Shown piece by piece: positions 23,760-32,253 of a stretch of DNA of 64,000 nt. Numbering within the stretch: the stretch's first letter is position 1; each line of letters begins with the position of its first letter. The notes beneath the pieces were generated by a model. It searched no databases, was not told where the DNA came from, and saw only the letters and a program-made list of their open reading frames with translations. The stretch is taken from NCBI GenBank assembly GCA_005808505.1, contig SYLX01000215.1:1-64000 (forward strand), in the 5' to 3' direction. The stretch comes from Bdellovibrionales bacterium (GTDB lineage: Bacteria; Bdellovibrionota; Bdellovibrionia; Bdellovibrionales; JAMPXM01). The translations under genes and the position numbers were made by a program.

Positions 23760-25922
23760 TCAGTCCGCTTTCTTAGATTTAACCGGTGGGTGACTCGAAT
23801 GAGGCGATCTTAAGAATTCAATGTAATCGCGAAGCGTGTGAAAGTCCTCGCGCTTATATCTCGTCGAATGCGAAGGCCGGTCGTCCCCTTCACGAGGATT
23901 TGGTGTATTTGAAAGTGCACAGGCTTCACGTTTGCCGGCTCGGCAGACTCCTCGCATGAGGGCGTAGCCGTAGTTTGTGTTTCCGTTCAGGAGAGCTTTA
24001 GTTGCCTCGCTCCAGCACTTCGCCGAAATCGTGAGGCAAAGCTCCGGGTCAATCGCGACATCCTTCTTATTCCAAAATGAGTTCACGTCATGTTCACGAA
24101 GCGATGGATCACTCATTTTAAACTCCGAGACTTGTCCGCTTGATGTATCCCAAATCCGCTTCGTCTCAGGGAGGTAGAACCATCGACCGTCTAAGGAAAG
24201 ACCAGCTGATCGTAAATCCCCTTCTTTTACGCAGAAGTAAGAACAGAACTTCGTCAGCTTTCCGGAAACAAGATCTGCATGGATGAGATCGTTGACATCA
24301 TTCATGAGTCCAACAGCGTATCGACCATCTTGACTAAAAACCGCCGACCGCAGACCGAGGTCCGAAGGAGATTTCGCAATCTCGGGTTTAAAGAACCGCG
24401 CATTCTTCGGATAGCCATAGGCGCTGTGTTCTATTTGAAGCTTTTGGAGACCTTCATCCCAAACGTACCAAGAGGGTGTTGGATTTCCTTCTGTCGTGGC
24501 CGTGAATGCAATCAGCTGGCCTCCGGGAGAGGACTGCAAACTATCAGGGTCAGCTGTCGAGAGGACCTTTTGATAATCAACTTTTTGAGCCTTACGATCC
24601 CAAATCACAAAACGCGGTGGCGTCTCGCCAACTAGGCCTGCAAATTTCTCTGCGGAAAGTCCAACAGGCGTTACGCTTAGAAGTCCTGGTTGAAACCAAC
24701 GACTGACAATTCGCTTCTCCTCAAGATCCCAAAGATCCGCAGAGACAAATTTATCGCCGTCACCCCACCCGTCGTCGCGAACAAAGAGCAGGAATCGGTC
24801 CGCCCAGACATGCGGCGGCCCCGCAAACTTTGCATTATATCCAGCTTCAAAAGATGCAAATAGAAGCTCTGACTTCGGCATTTCAAGTACAGCGAGCGCG
24901 TGGTTCAAGCTCACTACAATTTTAGTCTGCGAGTCCTTCCCTTTAGAGGCCTGTGAATTCGATTCTTTTTGCGCGGGCGGAACGGCGACCTCAATGACAT
25001 TAGCCACCTCGCGCGACTTATAAGTCTTCATCACCCAAAGAAAAATGTTCGTCGTAACGAGCGCCAAGCAGGCAGCGCCGACCAAGAAATTTTTTACGAC
25101 GCCTTTTCTCACCTTCGCGATGAGTTCGTCTTCCTTAACGTCGGAAACGAAATGCTCCGTAAGCGAGCTGATCTCGACGACCCCGTACCTATAAATCTGG
25201 TGATCTGAAGCCAGTTTTTTAGTTCCTCGGTAAAATTCTTCCGCGAGTGCTGTCGTGTAGCGGGCGAGATCGGAGGTTTGCGAAAATCTGAGTGCTGAGC
25301 CTTCCACGGAGCTTCCAAAAAGTTCGTAGTGGAAACTGCAGAGAGCCGCATCGCTGATGAGTGCTGGCGTTTCACCTTTGAAAAGGCCCCGAACGTAAAC
25401 GGGATGGCCAACTAAGAACGAGTGCTCGACGACCCTGAACTTCTTCGGATTTTGTTCGAGGGCCGGCAGCTTATCTTTTATCACTTCATTTCGAATCAAT
25501 TCGCGCTGTTGGGAATCAAGTTCCTCCCACATGAGAGTTTTTTGATTCTTCGGCTGCGACCTTAAGAATACGGAGTGCGCCATAACGTAGGCGGCGCCGC
25601 CTTTGTCGACGACGAAAAAAGGTAACCACTGCTCATCTTTCACCTTTTCTACCCAGGTCGTTCCTCCATTTTTCGTCTCGGTAGATTCTTCGACTCGAAG
25701 AATTCGGAAGATGGCCGGACCGCCGCGGAGAGTTTCGAATGGTTTTACAAGCGGCCACGCGAACCCCTCGAGTTCGACCCCGCCCACGGCAGCGGCCGAT
25801 GTCGTGGACCGCTCGGTATCCCCCACGAGGCGAGCGCGGCGGAAACTGAGATAAGCACGAACCACTTTGTAAGTACCGACGACGAAGAGAAAAATTCCGA
25901 TCGTCCAGCTCTCAAATAGCAC
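23760..25922 (-). CDS. GIDE/BAM-domain membrane protein fused to a propeller-like region
   Basis: The 720-residue protein opens with a transmembrane helix (6-26) and RRARLVGDTERST. A GIDE-like domain follows (about 30-180: VELEGFAWPLVKPFETLRGG, FFVVDKGGAAYV, KFRVVEHSFLVGHPVYVRGLF). A second membrane helix is at about 278-298. Residues about 360-620 contain repeated WD/propeller-like strands (FVIWDRK, SPGGQLIAFTATT, WYVWDEGL, FSQDGRYAVGLM, LSLDGRWFYLP). A Cys-rich Sel1-like end follows (MRGVCRAGKREACAL). GIDE domains occur in the eukaryotic mitochondrial ligase MULAN, but no RING finger is present here. It is paralogous to the gene at 32254-33465. The start is a GTG. Confidence 0.7.
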   Translation of the reverse strand: MLFESWTIGIFLFVVGTYKVVRAYLSFRRARLVGDTERSTTSAAAVGGVELEGFAWPLVKPFETLRGGPAIFRILRVEESTETKNGGTTWVEKVKDEQWLPFFVVDKGGAAYVMAHSVFLRSQPKNQKTLMWEELDSQQRELIRNEVIKDKLPALEQNPKKFRVVEHSFLVGHPVYVRGLFKGETPALISDAALCSFHYELFGSSVEGSALRFSQTSDLARYTTALAEEFYRGTKKLASDHQIYRYGVVEISSLTEHFVSDVKEDELIAKVRKGVVKNFLVGAACLALVTTNIFLWVMKTYKSREVANVIEVAVPPAQKESNSQASKGKDSQTKIVVSLNHALAVLEMPKSELLFASFEAGYNAKFAGPPHVWADRFLLFVRDDGWGDGDKFVSADLWDLEEKRIVSRWFQPGLLSVTPVGLSAEKFAGLVGETPPRFVIWDRKAQKVDYQKVLSTADPDSLQSSPGGQLIAFTATTEGNPTPSWYVWDEGLQKLQIEHSAYGYPKNARFFKPEIAKSPSDLGLRSAVFSQDGRYAVGLMNDVNDLIHADLVSGKLTKFCSYFCVKEGDLRSAGLSLDGRWFYLPETKRIWDTSSGQVSEFKMSDPSLREHDVNSFWNKKDVAIDPELCLTISAKCWSEATKALLNGNTNYGYALMRGVCRAGKREACALSNTPNPREGDDRPSHSTRYKREDFHTLRDYIEFLRSPHSSHPPVKSKKAD

Positions 25923-25982
25923 AACCTGCTCCGAGGATTTTGGGGGTAACCTTATGATAGATGATTTCTGGAGGCTTCACAC

Positions 25983-26657
25983 ATGTATCATGCGTTTCTG
26001 TTTATCCTCGCGCTCGCCACGTCTCACCTCTTTTTGCCTGCGCACGCTACACCTCCGCTTCCACCCAAGACGAAGGACGTGCCCATTGAAGAAGCGATCC
26101 GAGATTTTAAAGCCGCGGCAAATTCAGAGAATCTCCACGAGGAATACACGTTGCTCTTGCTAGAGCTACAGAAGGTGTTCGAAGTCCGCCGACAAGTCGC
26201 GGTTGAAATCGACAATCCAAAGAGTCTGTTTTCAGGGAATTCGGGGTTAATCTCGAACCTACAAAGCAAGATTATATCGTTTGGAGTTCGCTCGCTTCCG
26301 CTCCCTCTCAAAAGCCAGATCGATGCTTTCCTCCCTAGAATCGAAAATACGTTCGAAAAGATCCGAAAGAAGGACGAGACGGAAAATTCCCTTGGGGAAT
26401 TCGCAGGTGAGGAAAAAGACCTTCGAACGATCCTCTCTTGGATCTACTTTCATCGAGGCGAGTGCGGAAAAGTGAAAAGCTACTACCTCTCGCAATGGGA
26501 GAAGCTGATGCTCGCGCAGGGTTCAGAAGACTCTTTCAGTAGAACTTCACAAAAACTCGTTTGGCTTGAAGAGAGTGATGTCCGAACTATCTTGAAGAGA
26601 TGTCTCTCACCCTCTGAGTACGCAACTCTCATGAAGCAGTACCATCAAGAGAACTAA
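25983..26657 (+). CDS. Secreted helical protein of unknown function
   Basis: The 224-residue protein has a clear signal peptide (AFLFILALATSHLFLPAHA) and then a mostly helical charged body. Segments include IEEAIRDFKAAANSENLHEEYTLL, a central IENTFEKIRKKDETENSL and the C-terminal DVRTILKRCLSPSEYATLMKQYH. Two cysteines remain after cleavage. GGAGG precedes the ATG. It is transcribed divergently from the GIDE-propeller gene with 60 bases between starts, so the two may be co-regulated. No family is recognised. Confidence 0.7.
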   Translation: MYHAFLFILALATSHLFLPAHATPPLPPKTKDVPIEEAIRDFKAAANSENLHEEYTLLLLELQKVFEVRRQVAVEIDNPKSLFSGNSGLISNLQSKIISFGVRSLPLPLKSQIDAFLPRIENTFEKIRKKDETENSLGEFAGEEKDLRTILSWIYFHRGECGKVKSYYLSQWEKLMLAQGSEDSFSRTSQKLVWLEESDVRTILKRCLSPSEYATLMKQYHQEN

Positions 26658-26725
26658 ACATCTGAAGCTGAACTCTTGCTCACGCGATGTTGCCTGCATA
26701 GATCGAAGCAAGTTAAACCAAATGC

Positions 26726-27595
26726 ATGCCGGAACTAGCCGAAGTTGAAACCGTCCGCAGGCAAATCGTAAAGCGTTTAAAAAAACGCAAAATCAAAGAG
26801 GTCATCGCGGATGAATCCGACCGATACCTCTTCGCTTTCGCGGCGGTCTCGGAGTTTCGCGAAGCGCTTGAAGGCGCCACGATTCTTGATGCGCACCGAA
26901 AAGGAAAATACTTTTGGCTGGAGCTTGATCGCAAGCCGTGGCCGATCTTCCATCTCGGGATGAGCGGCAACATCGCTATCCTTGATCCCAAGGCGAAGAA
27001 ACTCGGGCACGAACGCATTTGGGGTGGCGCGAAGATGTGGAGTGAACGCGATCGAGACCTCAAGGATCGACTCACCTTTTGTCATCTCTTGATGGAATTC
27101 GAGAAGGGATACGAGTTTGCGTTTCTCGATCCACGAAGATTCGGACGCGTTTGGCTCAGCGATGACCCATGGACACATCCTCGCATCGCGCAGCTCGGTT
27201 TTGATCCTTTACTTGATTTCCCTTCAGCGAAGGTACTCGGTGAGAAGTTAAGCCGTCGGAAGAAAGCAATCAAAGCCGTCTTGCTTGATCAAGCTTTGTT
27301 CGCCGGAATCGGCAATTGGCTCGCGGACGAAATCCTCTTTCACGCGCGTCTTTCACCACATCATCTCTCCTCGTCGTTAAACGAGAAACAAGTTGCGGAA
27401 CTTCGGCGCAAGATTCTCGCTGTTGTGAATAAAGCCGTGGATGTTGATGCGGACTACGAACGCTTCCCCAAGGGGTGGCTCTTCCATGAGCGGTGGGGAA
27501 AGAACGAGAAAGCAAAAACCCATCGTGGGCAAAAGATCATCCATGAGGAAATTGGCGGTCGAACGACCGCCTGGGTACCGGGCTGGCAGGTTTAA
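26726..27595 (+). CDS. Fpg/Nei-family DNA glycosylase with a zincless finger
   Basis: The 289-residue protein begins MPELAEVETVRR, so Pro 2 is the Schiff-base nucleophile and Glu 3 the acid, with Lys in DAHRKGKYFW as the conserved lysine. The H2TH region (KAVLLDQALFAGIGNWLADEILFHARLSP) is intact. The C-terminal CxxC-CxxC zinc finger is absent. Its place is taken by WLFHERWGKNEKAKTHRGQKIIHEEIGGRTTAWVPGWQ, a zincless finger layout like plant FPG or NEIL1, keeping the Arg of GGRTTAW. It should excise oxidised bases and nick at abasic sites. Confidence 0.9.
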   Translation: MPELAEVETVRRQIVKRLKKRKIKEVIADESDRYLFAFAAVSEFREALEGATILDAHRKGKYFWLELDRKPWPIFHLGMSGNIAILDPKAKKLGHERIWGGAKMWSERDRDLKDRLTFCHLLMEFEKGYEFAFLDPRRFGRVWLSDDPWTHPRIAQLGFDPLLDFPSAKVLGEKLSRRKKAIKAVLLDQALFAGIGNWLADEILFHARLSPHHLSSSLNEKQVAELRRKILAVVNKAVDVDADYERFPKGWLFHERWGKNEKAKTHRGQKIIHEEIGGRTTAWVPGWQV

Positions 27596-27726
27596 ATTGG
27601 TGTGACCAATAGGACCACTAGCGCGAGTCATGAACGAAACTGCATCCCTCGGAAGAGGAGCGAAGAGTAAGATGATGCGCGAAACGATCGTGGATTGCTC
27701 ACACCAAACAAGAGAAAGGGTCACCT

Positions 27727-28257
27727 ATGATTAAACTAACATTTGCTGTCCTAGCTTTAACGCTCGCCGTATCGACACCAGCTTCAGCCGATGAACTGCA
27801 GCCCGTGGAGCGAGTCGATCTCGCGCGCTATGCAGGTGCCTGGTACGAGATCGCTAGTAAACCCACGTTCTTCCAAAAAGGCTGCGTGTGCACACGACAG
27901 GTCCTCACAGCGCGCGCAGACGGACAACTTGACGTCTACAACTCCTGCAACAAGAAAACTCCGCAAGGTAAGTTGCGCGATATTCGCGGCACGGCTGAAA
28001 ATGTAGATCCGTCTTCCAACGCGAAGTTCAAAGTTGATTTCGGATTTCCGTGGAAAGGTGACTACTGGATCATCGGCCTTGCCGAGGACTACTCTTGGGC
28101 CGTGGTGAGCGATCCAGGCAACACGACTCTTTATATCCTCTCGAAAACGCCTACGCTCAGCCAGGCAGCTTATGATCAAGCCGTGGCTTCCGCAGCGAAG
28201 CAGAAAGACACCAGCGTGTTAGCAAAAACCCGTCAGGCAGATTGCACTTACCCCTAA
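27727..28257 (+). CDS. Exported lipocalin (Blc-like)
   Basis: The 176-residue protein has a signal peptide ending ASA. The lipocalin signature GAWYEIASKP is near residue 38, with the second conserved region DYSWAVVSDPGNTTLYILSKTP near 121-142. Bacterial lipocalins of this type bind lysophospholipids or fatty acids in the cell envelope. Blc is a lipoprotein, whereas this one lacks a lipobox and should be periplasmic. A pair CVCTR and the terminal DCTYP supply cysteines for a disulfide, as in many lipocalins. AAGGGTC precedes the ATG. Confidence 0.93.
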   Translation: MIKLTFAVLALTLAVSTPASADELQPVERVDLARYAGAWYEIASKPTFFQKGCVCTRQVLTARADGQLDVYNSCNKKTPQGKLRDIRGTAENVDPSSNAKFKVDFGFPWKGDYWIIGLAEDYSWAVVSDPGNTTLYILSKTPTLSQAAYDQAVASAAKQKDTSVLAKTRQADCTYP

Positions 28258-28369
28258 CTCTTACCTAAACAGAAGCACGCAGCGCTTGGGCCCAAAGACT
28301 GAATTAGAGACCAGCAAAACCAGTTGGCTCGTGGGCCCTTCGCATTTTGAGACTCTAAAGCTATTCTTC

Positions 28370-28426
28370 TTTACACCCGATGAGCCACTACATACCATAT
28401 GGTATGTAGTACATACCGATTGGTAT
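28370..28426 (+). promoter_or_regulatory. Promoter and paired TetR operators before the VOC gene
   Basis: ATACC-ATAT-GGTAT (28392-28405) lies in a perfect 24-bp palindrome (28387-28410). ATACC-GATT-GGTAT is at 28413-28426. Their centres are 21 bp apart, as at the tetR promoter. TTTACA (28370-28375) and TACCAT (28393-28398) are spaced 17 bp. TGGTATTTA (28421-28429) is an alternative extended -10 shared with the SRPBCC promoter. Confidence 0.8.
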
Positions 28427-28461
28427 TTAAGACCAACCGCGAGACTATCGAGAAGGAGAGA

Positions 28462-29337
28462 ATGATGGCGCAACTTGGGACTTGTCTTTGGTTTGACCAG
28501 CAAGGCGACGACGCAGCGAAGTTTTATACGAATTTGTTCCCTAGTTCACGCATCACTCGTTCCGGAAAATACGGAAGTCAGACGGCGCCAGTCATCGGCC
28601 GTACGCCTGGTACGACGATGGCGGTGGAATTCAATATCGCTAACGCAATCGTTATGGCTCTCAACGGCGGCCCGATTTTCAAGGCTACACCCGGTCTCTC
28701 GTTCTTTGTCACCTGCACCGATGAAGCCGAAATCAACTCGCTTTGGAAATCACTTTCCGAAGGCGGCACGGTTCGGATGAGATTAGACAAATATCCGTGG
28801 GCCGATCGCTACGGCTGGACGAGCGATCGATTCGGCGTCGAGTGGCAATTGATCCTCACGCCAAATTCGACCGGTGAGAAGATTGCTTCATCCTTCTTGT
28901 TTGTCGATGAGCTTTTCGGTCGCGGTGAAGAGGCCATCAAACACTACATGTCGATCTTTCCGAACTCAAAGATCCAGGCCATCAGTCACGATGAGAAAAC
29001 AAAAACCGTCATGCACGGAGCATTCACGCTCAATGGCCAAGACTTTAAGTTGATGGAAGGCCCCGGCACCCATAGCTGGAAGTTCAACGAAGCCACGTCT
29101 ATTGTCGTGTTCTGCGATACTCAAGATGAGATCGACTACTATTGGTCAAAGCTGCTGGCGGGCGGATCCGAATCCCAGTGCGGATGGCTTAAAGATAAAT
29201 ACGGCGTATCTTGGCAGATCGTACCTAGTTTCATGGGTGCTCTGATGGCGGACGAGAAGAACGTCGATAAAATCATGCAAGTCGTCTTCCCGATGAAGAA
29301 GATCGACATGAAAAAGATTCTTCAGGCCGTTGGCTAA
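28462..29337 (+). CDS. Tandem VOC (PhnB-like) protein
   Basis: The 291-residue protein is two copies of the PhnB/3-demethylubiquinone methyltransferase-like VOC domain. Copy one (about 3-135) has LGTCLWFDQQGDDAAKFYTNLFPSS and DRYGWTSDRFGVEWQLIL. Copy two (about 145-270) has RGEEAIKHYMSIFPNSKI and KDKYGVSWQIVPSFM. VOC proteins bind metals or small compounds and include resistance proteins and glyoxalases. Activity here is unassigned. AAGGAGAGA precedes the ATG pair at 28462/28465, and an upstream in-frame ATG lies inside the operator and is rejected. Control by the TetR at 20940-21620 is suggested by shared operators. Confidence 0.88.
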   Translation: MMAQLGTCLWFDQQGDDAAKFYTNLFPSSRITRSGKYGSQTAPVIGRTPGTTMAVEFNIANAIVMALNGGPIFKATPGLSFFVTCTDEAEINSLWKSLSEGGTVRMRLDKYPWADRYGWTSDRFGVEWQLILTPNSTGEKIASSFLFVDELFGRGEEAIKHYMSIFPNSKIQAISHDEKTKTVMHGAFTLNGQDFKLMEGPGTHSWKFNEATSIVVFCDTQDEIDYYWSKLLAGGSESQCGWLKDKYGVSWQIVPSFMGALMADEKNVDKIMQVVFPMKKIDMKKILQAVG

Positions 29338-29351
29338 GCCCCCCGCAGCTC

Positions 29352-30151
29352 TCAAAGAGCCGCAACGTAACGCCGAACCAGCACTTCGGCGTTTTCTTTT
29401 CGCGTGAGAGTTCCGGAATACTCTTCACGGAGTTCGCGGTAAGTCTCGACGGTTTTCTCAAGCGCCCTTTTGAGATCTTTCGTCGAGGTCGAAGACGCGT
29501 GTGTTTTTAGAAGTTGTTCGGCGCGATGTGGAAGATCGCGCTCCAAGAATCGATACGCTCGGTTCTTCTTTCCTTCGGCTGCCCGAACCATGGGCGCCAA
29601 GCTCATCGAACGAATCCAAGATAAAGCATCAAGAGCTTCGAGAGTCTCTCCCGTTTGATCTTCGTCGCCGCGTAGTGGATCCAAACCCAAAAGCGATCTT
29701 CAATCCACTGAACTTGCGGATCCGGATACTCGCGAGGATTTGCTCGAACTTGTTCGGTGAGAAGGCTTTCGCGCTCCCACAACACAAGCGGATCCTCCAC
29801 TCGCTGATCGGCGAACGCCGGTAAGGTGATGAATTTGAAGTCGACGTGAAGTAAGGCTTCTTCAAAGAGCACGATCACGAGCCGAGGCTCACCTACGTGC
29901 TCACCCGTAAATTGGCTCGCGATCGATCCGAACTGCGCGGTAAAAGCAAATCGTTCGCGCATGATTTCGTCGAAGTATTTCTCTTCGACAACGATCTGCA
30001 GATCCAGATCCGACTGCTCATCAGCTTGACCTGTTGCGATTGAACCTGAGATCGCGACCCCAAGAAGACGCGGATCGCGCTTTGTAACGGCCTCAAGATT
30101 CTCGAGAAATTTCTGATGAGCCGCTGGCGCTTTCTTCAGAATCACTTCCAC
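29352..30151 (-). pseudogene. Nucleotidyltransferase-domain gene interrupted by a frameshift
   Basis: The 5' frame (30151-29603) encodes the Pol-beta-type nucleotidyltransferase motif GSIATGQADEQSDLDLQIV at 36-54 and runs to RFWVWIHYAATKIKRE before ending. The next frame (read to 29352) continues the family sequence as GETLEALDALSWIRSMSLAPMV and a helical tail ending VLVRRYVAAL. Joining them needs one extra G in the GGG at 29652-29650 on the minus strand, giving a protein of about 266 residues. So the gene is broken, the base call is wrong, or the frame is shifted in a programmed way. The start is a GTG after AAGGAG. It lies 14 bases after actP and may belong to that operon. Confidence 0.8.
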
Positions 30152-30165
30152 GAGAGTCTTCTCCT

Positions 30166-31830
30166 TTAGTGACCCGAAGCGCCTGCAGCGCCGATCCCAG
30201 TTTCTGAGCGAACGGATTGCGCGAGATATCCAGCGCGGTCACTTGCGGCTTGCTCACTTCGATCCGTAATCGAAACGAGCCAGATCATGAAAAACGCAAG
30301 CGGCATAGAAAACAGCGCAGGTGATGTATACGGGAACGGCGCACTCCCCGCTGGATTACCAAACGTAGCCTCCCAAACCGTCGGCGAGAGAATCGTGAGC
30401 CCCGTCGCTGCGATCAGACCGGCCCAACCGCCAACAAACATGCCTCGTGTTGTGCAGTTTTTCCAGAGAACGGATAGGAACAGAACGGGAAAGTTCGCCG
30501 AAGCCGCAACGGCGAACGCGAGCGACACCATGAAAGCGATGTTCTGCTTTTCGAAAACGATCCCCAGCAAAACCGCAATGATCCCCAGGACGATCGTCGT
30601 CGCGCGAGAGACCCGCAACTCCGCTTTAGAATCTGCATGACCTTTGCGAATCACCGTCGCGTAAAGATCGTGCGAGACTGCAGAGGCCCCCGACAATGTA
30701 AGTCCAGCAACGACAGCCAGAATCGTCGCGAATGCAACCGACGAAATGAAACCTAAGAAGACGTTTCCACCAACGGCATTAGCGAGGTGAACGGCTGCCA
30801 TATTGCTCCCGCCGATCAAGACTCCCTTGGCGTCAACAAACTGCGGGTTGTTCGAAACCAAAACGATCGCACCAAAACCGATGATGAACGTGAGGATGTA
30901 GAAGTAACCAATCCATGTCGTAGCCCAGAAAACGGATTTGCGAGCTTCCTTCGCGTCAGGCACGGTGAAGAATCGCATAAGTATGTGCGGTAAGCCCGCA
31001 GTTCCGAACATGAGCGCGAGACCAAACGAGAAAGTCGATATCGGATCTTTGACGAAATTCCCTGGAGCCATGATCGACTGGCCGTTGGCTCCGCCCTCGC
31101 TCTTCACCCTCACTGAATCGGCAAAGAGAGCTTCAAGAGAGAATCCGTATTTGAGTAAAACCATGAAGGCCATAAATGTTGCGCCCGAGAGCAGCAGACA
31201 TGCTTTGATGATCTGCACCAACGTCGTCGCCGTCATTCCACCGAAAAGAACATAGATCATCATCAAGATGCCGACGATCACGACGGCTACCCAATACTCA
31301 AGACCGAAGAGGAGTTTGATCAGCTGACCGGCCCCCACCATCTGCGCAATGAGGTAAAACAAGACGACAACTAAAGTTCCACCAGCCGCGAACCCCCGAA
31401 TAGGCGCCTGCTTGAAACGGTAAGAAGCAACGTCTGCAAAAGTGAACTTTCCTAGGTTCCGCAATCGTTCGGCCATGAGGAACGTCAGAAACGGCCAACC
31501 GACGAGAAATCCAATCGAGTAGATGAGTCCGTCAAAACCACTCGCCATAACGGCTGCGGAAATTCCGAGAAACGAAGCGGCCGACATAAAATCGCCAGCG
31601 ATCGCGAGACCGTTTTGAAATCCAGTGATGCCCCCACCCGCCGTATAAAAATCTGCAGCCGAGCGCGTGCGCGCCGCGGCCCACTTCGTAATCCACAAAG
31701 TAGCCGCAACAAAAACACCGAACATGATGATGGCGGTCCAATTGGTGGCTTGTTTCTCGAGTTGCCCGAGATCACCTGCCGCCATCGCCCGCGAGCCCAA
31801 TAAAAAGAGGATTGCTACGGAGTTTTTCAT
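30166..31830 (-). CDS. actP: Acetate-type sodium:solute symporter
   Basis: The 554-residue protein belongs to the sodium:solute symporter (SSS) family. It begins with a signal-like segment and has about 13 membrane helices. ActP-like features include [62 protein letters not shown] and [29 protein letters not shown]. ActP imports acetate and similar short carboxylates with a cation. It overlaps the upstream DUF485 gene by four bases (ATGA), the standard yjcH-actP arrangement, which supports the name. Confidence 0.9.
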   Translation of the reverse strand: MKNSVAILFLLGSRAMAAGDLGQLEKQATNWTAIIMFGVFVAATLWITKWAAARTRSAADFYTAGGGITGFQNGLAIAGDFMSAASFLGISAAVMASGFDGLIYSIGFLVGWPFLTFLMAERLRNLGKFTFADVASYRFKQAPIRGFAAGGTLVVVLFYLIAQMVGAGQLIKLLFGLEYWVAVVIVGILMMIYVLFGGMTATTLVQIIKACLLLSGATFMAFMVLLKYGFSLEALFADSVRVKSEGGANGQSIMAPGNFVKDPISTFSFGLALMFGTAGLPHILMRFFTVPDAKEARKSVFWATTWIGYFYILTFIIGFGAIVLVSNNPQFVDAKGVLIGGSNMAAVHLANAVGGNVFLGFISSVAFATILAVVAGLTLSGASAVSHDLYATVIRKGHADSKAELRVSRATTIVLGIIAVLLGIVFEKQNIAFMVSLAFAVAASANFPVLFLSVLWKNCTTRGMFVGGWAGLIAATGLTILSPTVWEATFGNPAGSAPFPYTSPALFSMPLAFFMIWLVSITDRSEQAASDRAGYLAQSVRSETGIGAAGASGH

Positions 31831-32144
31831 TTCTGATGCTCCTTTACGATCTCAGCGGTCATTGCGTCGAACTCCGAGTTAGCACGGCGAACGTAGAATC
31901 CGGTGATTAGGACCGTGAACACGATCAAGCCAATGCCGACGGGGATACTCCAGGTGGTGACGCCGCTGCCGATGGGTTGCGCAAGCACTTCTTTCTTGAA
32001 AGCGACGAGGAAGAGGAAGCTGACATAGGCAAAGACCATCAATGCCGTTAACGTCCACGCAAAGCGCGAACGTGTCCGCACCAGAGTTTTGTACTTTTCA
32101 TCATTTATGATGCGAGTAACGAGTTCATCAGATGTGGCTTTCAC
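31827..32144 (-). CDS. yjcH: DUF485 inner-membrane protein (YjcH-like)
   Basis: The 105-residue protein has two transmembrane helices ([20 protein letters not shown] and [21 protein letters not shown]) and the conserved [12 protein letters not shown] end of DUF485. It is the usual partner of ActP, of unknown exact role, perhaps assembly or stability of the permease. The GTG at 32144 has GGAAGGAG six bases upstream and is preferred to an earlier TTG that adds a non-conserved extension. Confidence 0.88.
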   Translation of the reverse strand: MKATSDELVTRIINDEKYKTLVRTRSRFAWTLTALMVFAYVSFLFLVAFKKEVLAQPIGSGVTTWSIPVGIGLIVFTVLITGFYVRRANSEFDAMTAEIVKEHQK

Positions 32145-32253
32145 GGCGACTCCTTCCGCTATCAAGCGTGGGATAACCGCTCCATTCTTCAAACGGAATC
32201 GTTGAGTCGCAAGCGTTATCTTCTAAAAGGATGAAGGAGAAATTCGCTCTAAA

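Noticed and set aside
23760-25922. Active E3 ubiquitin ligase
   Set aside because: The GIDE-like part is present but there is no RING finger and no ubiquitin-like genes nearby, so ligase activity is not supported.
28399-28461. Upstream start for the VOC gene
   Set aside because: It sits inside the operator palindrome and promoter region. The ATG at 28462 has AAGGAGAGA upstream.
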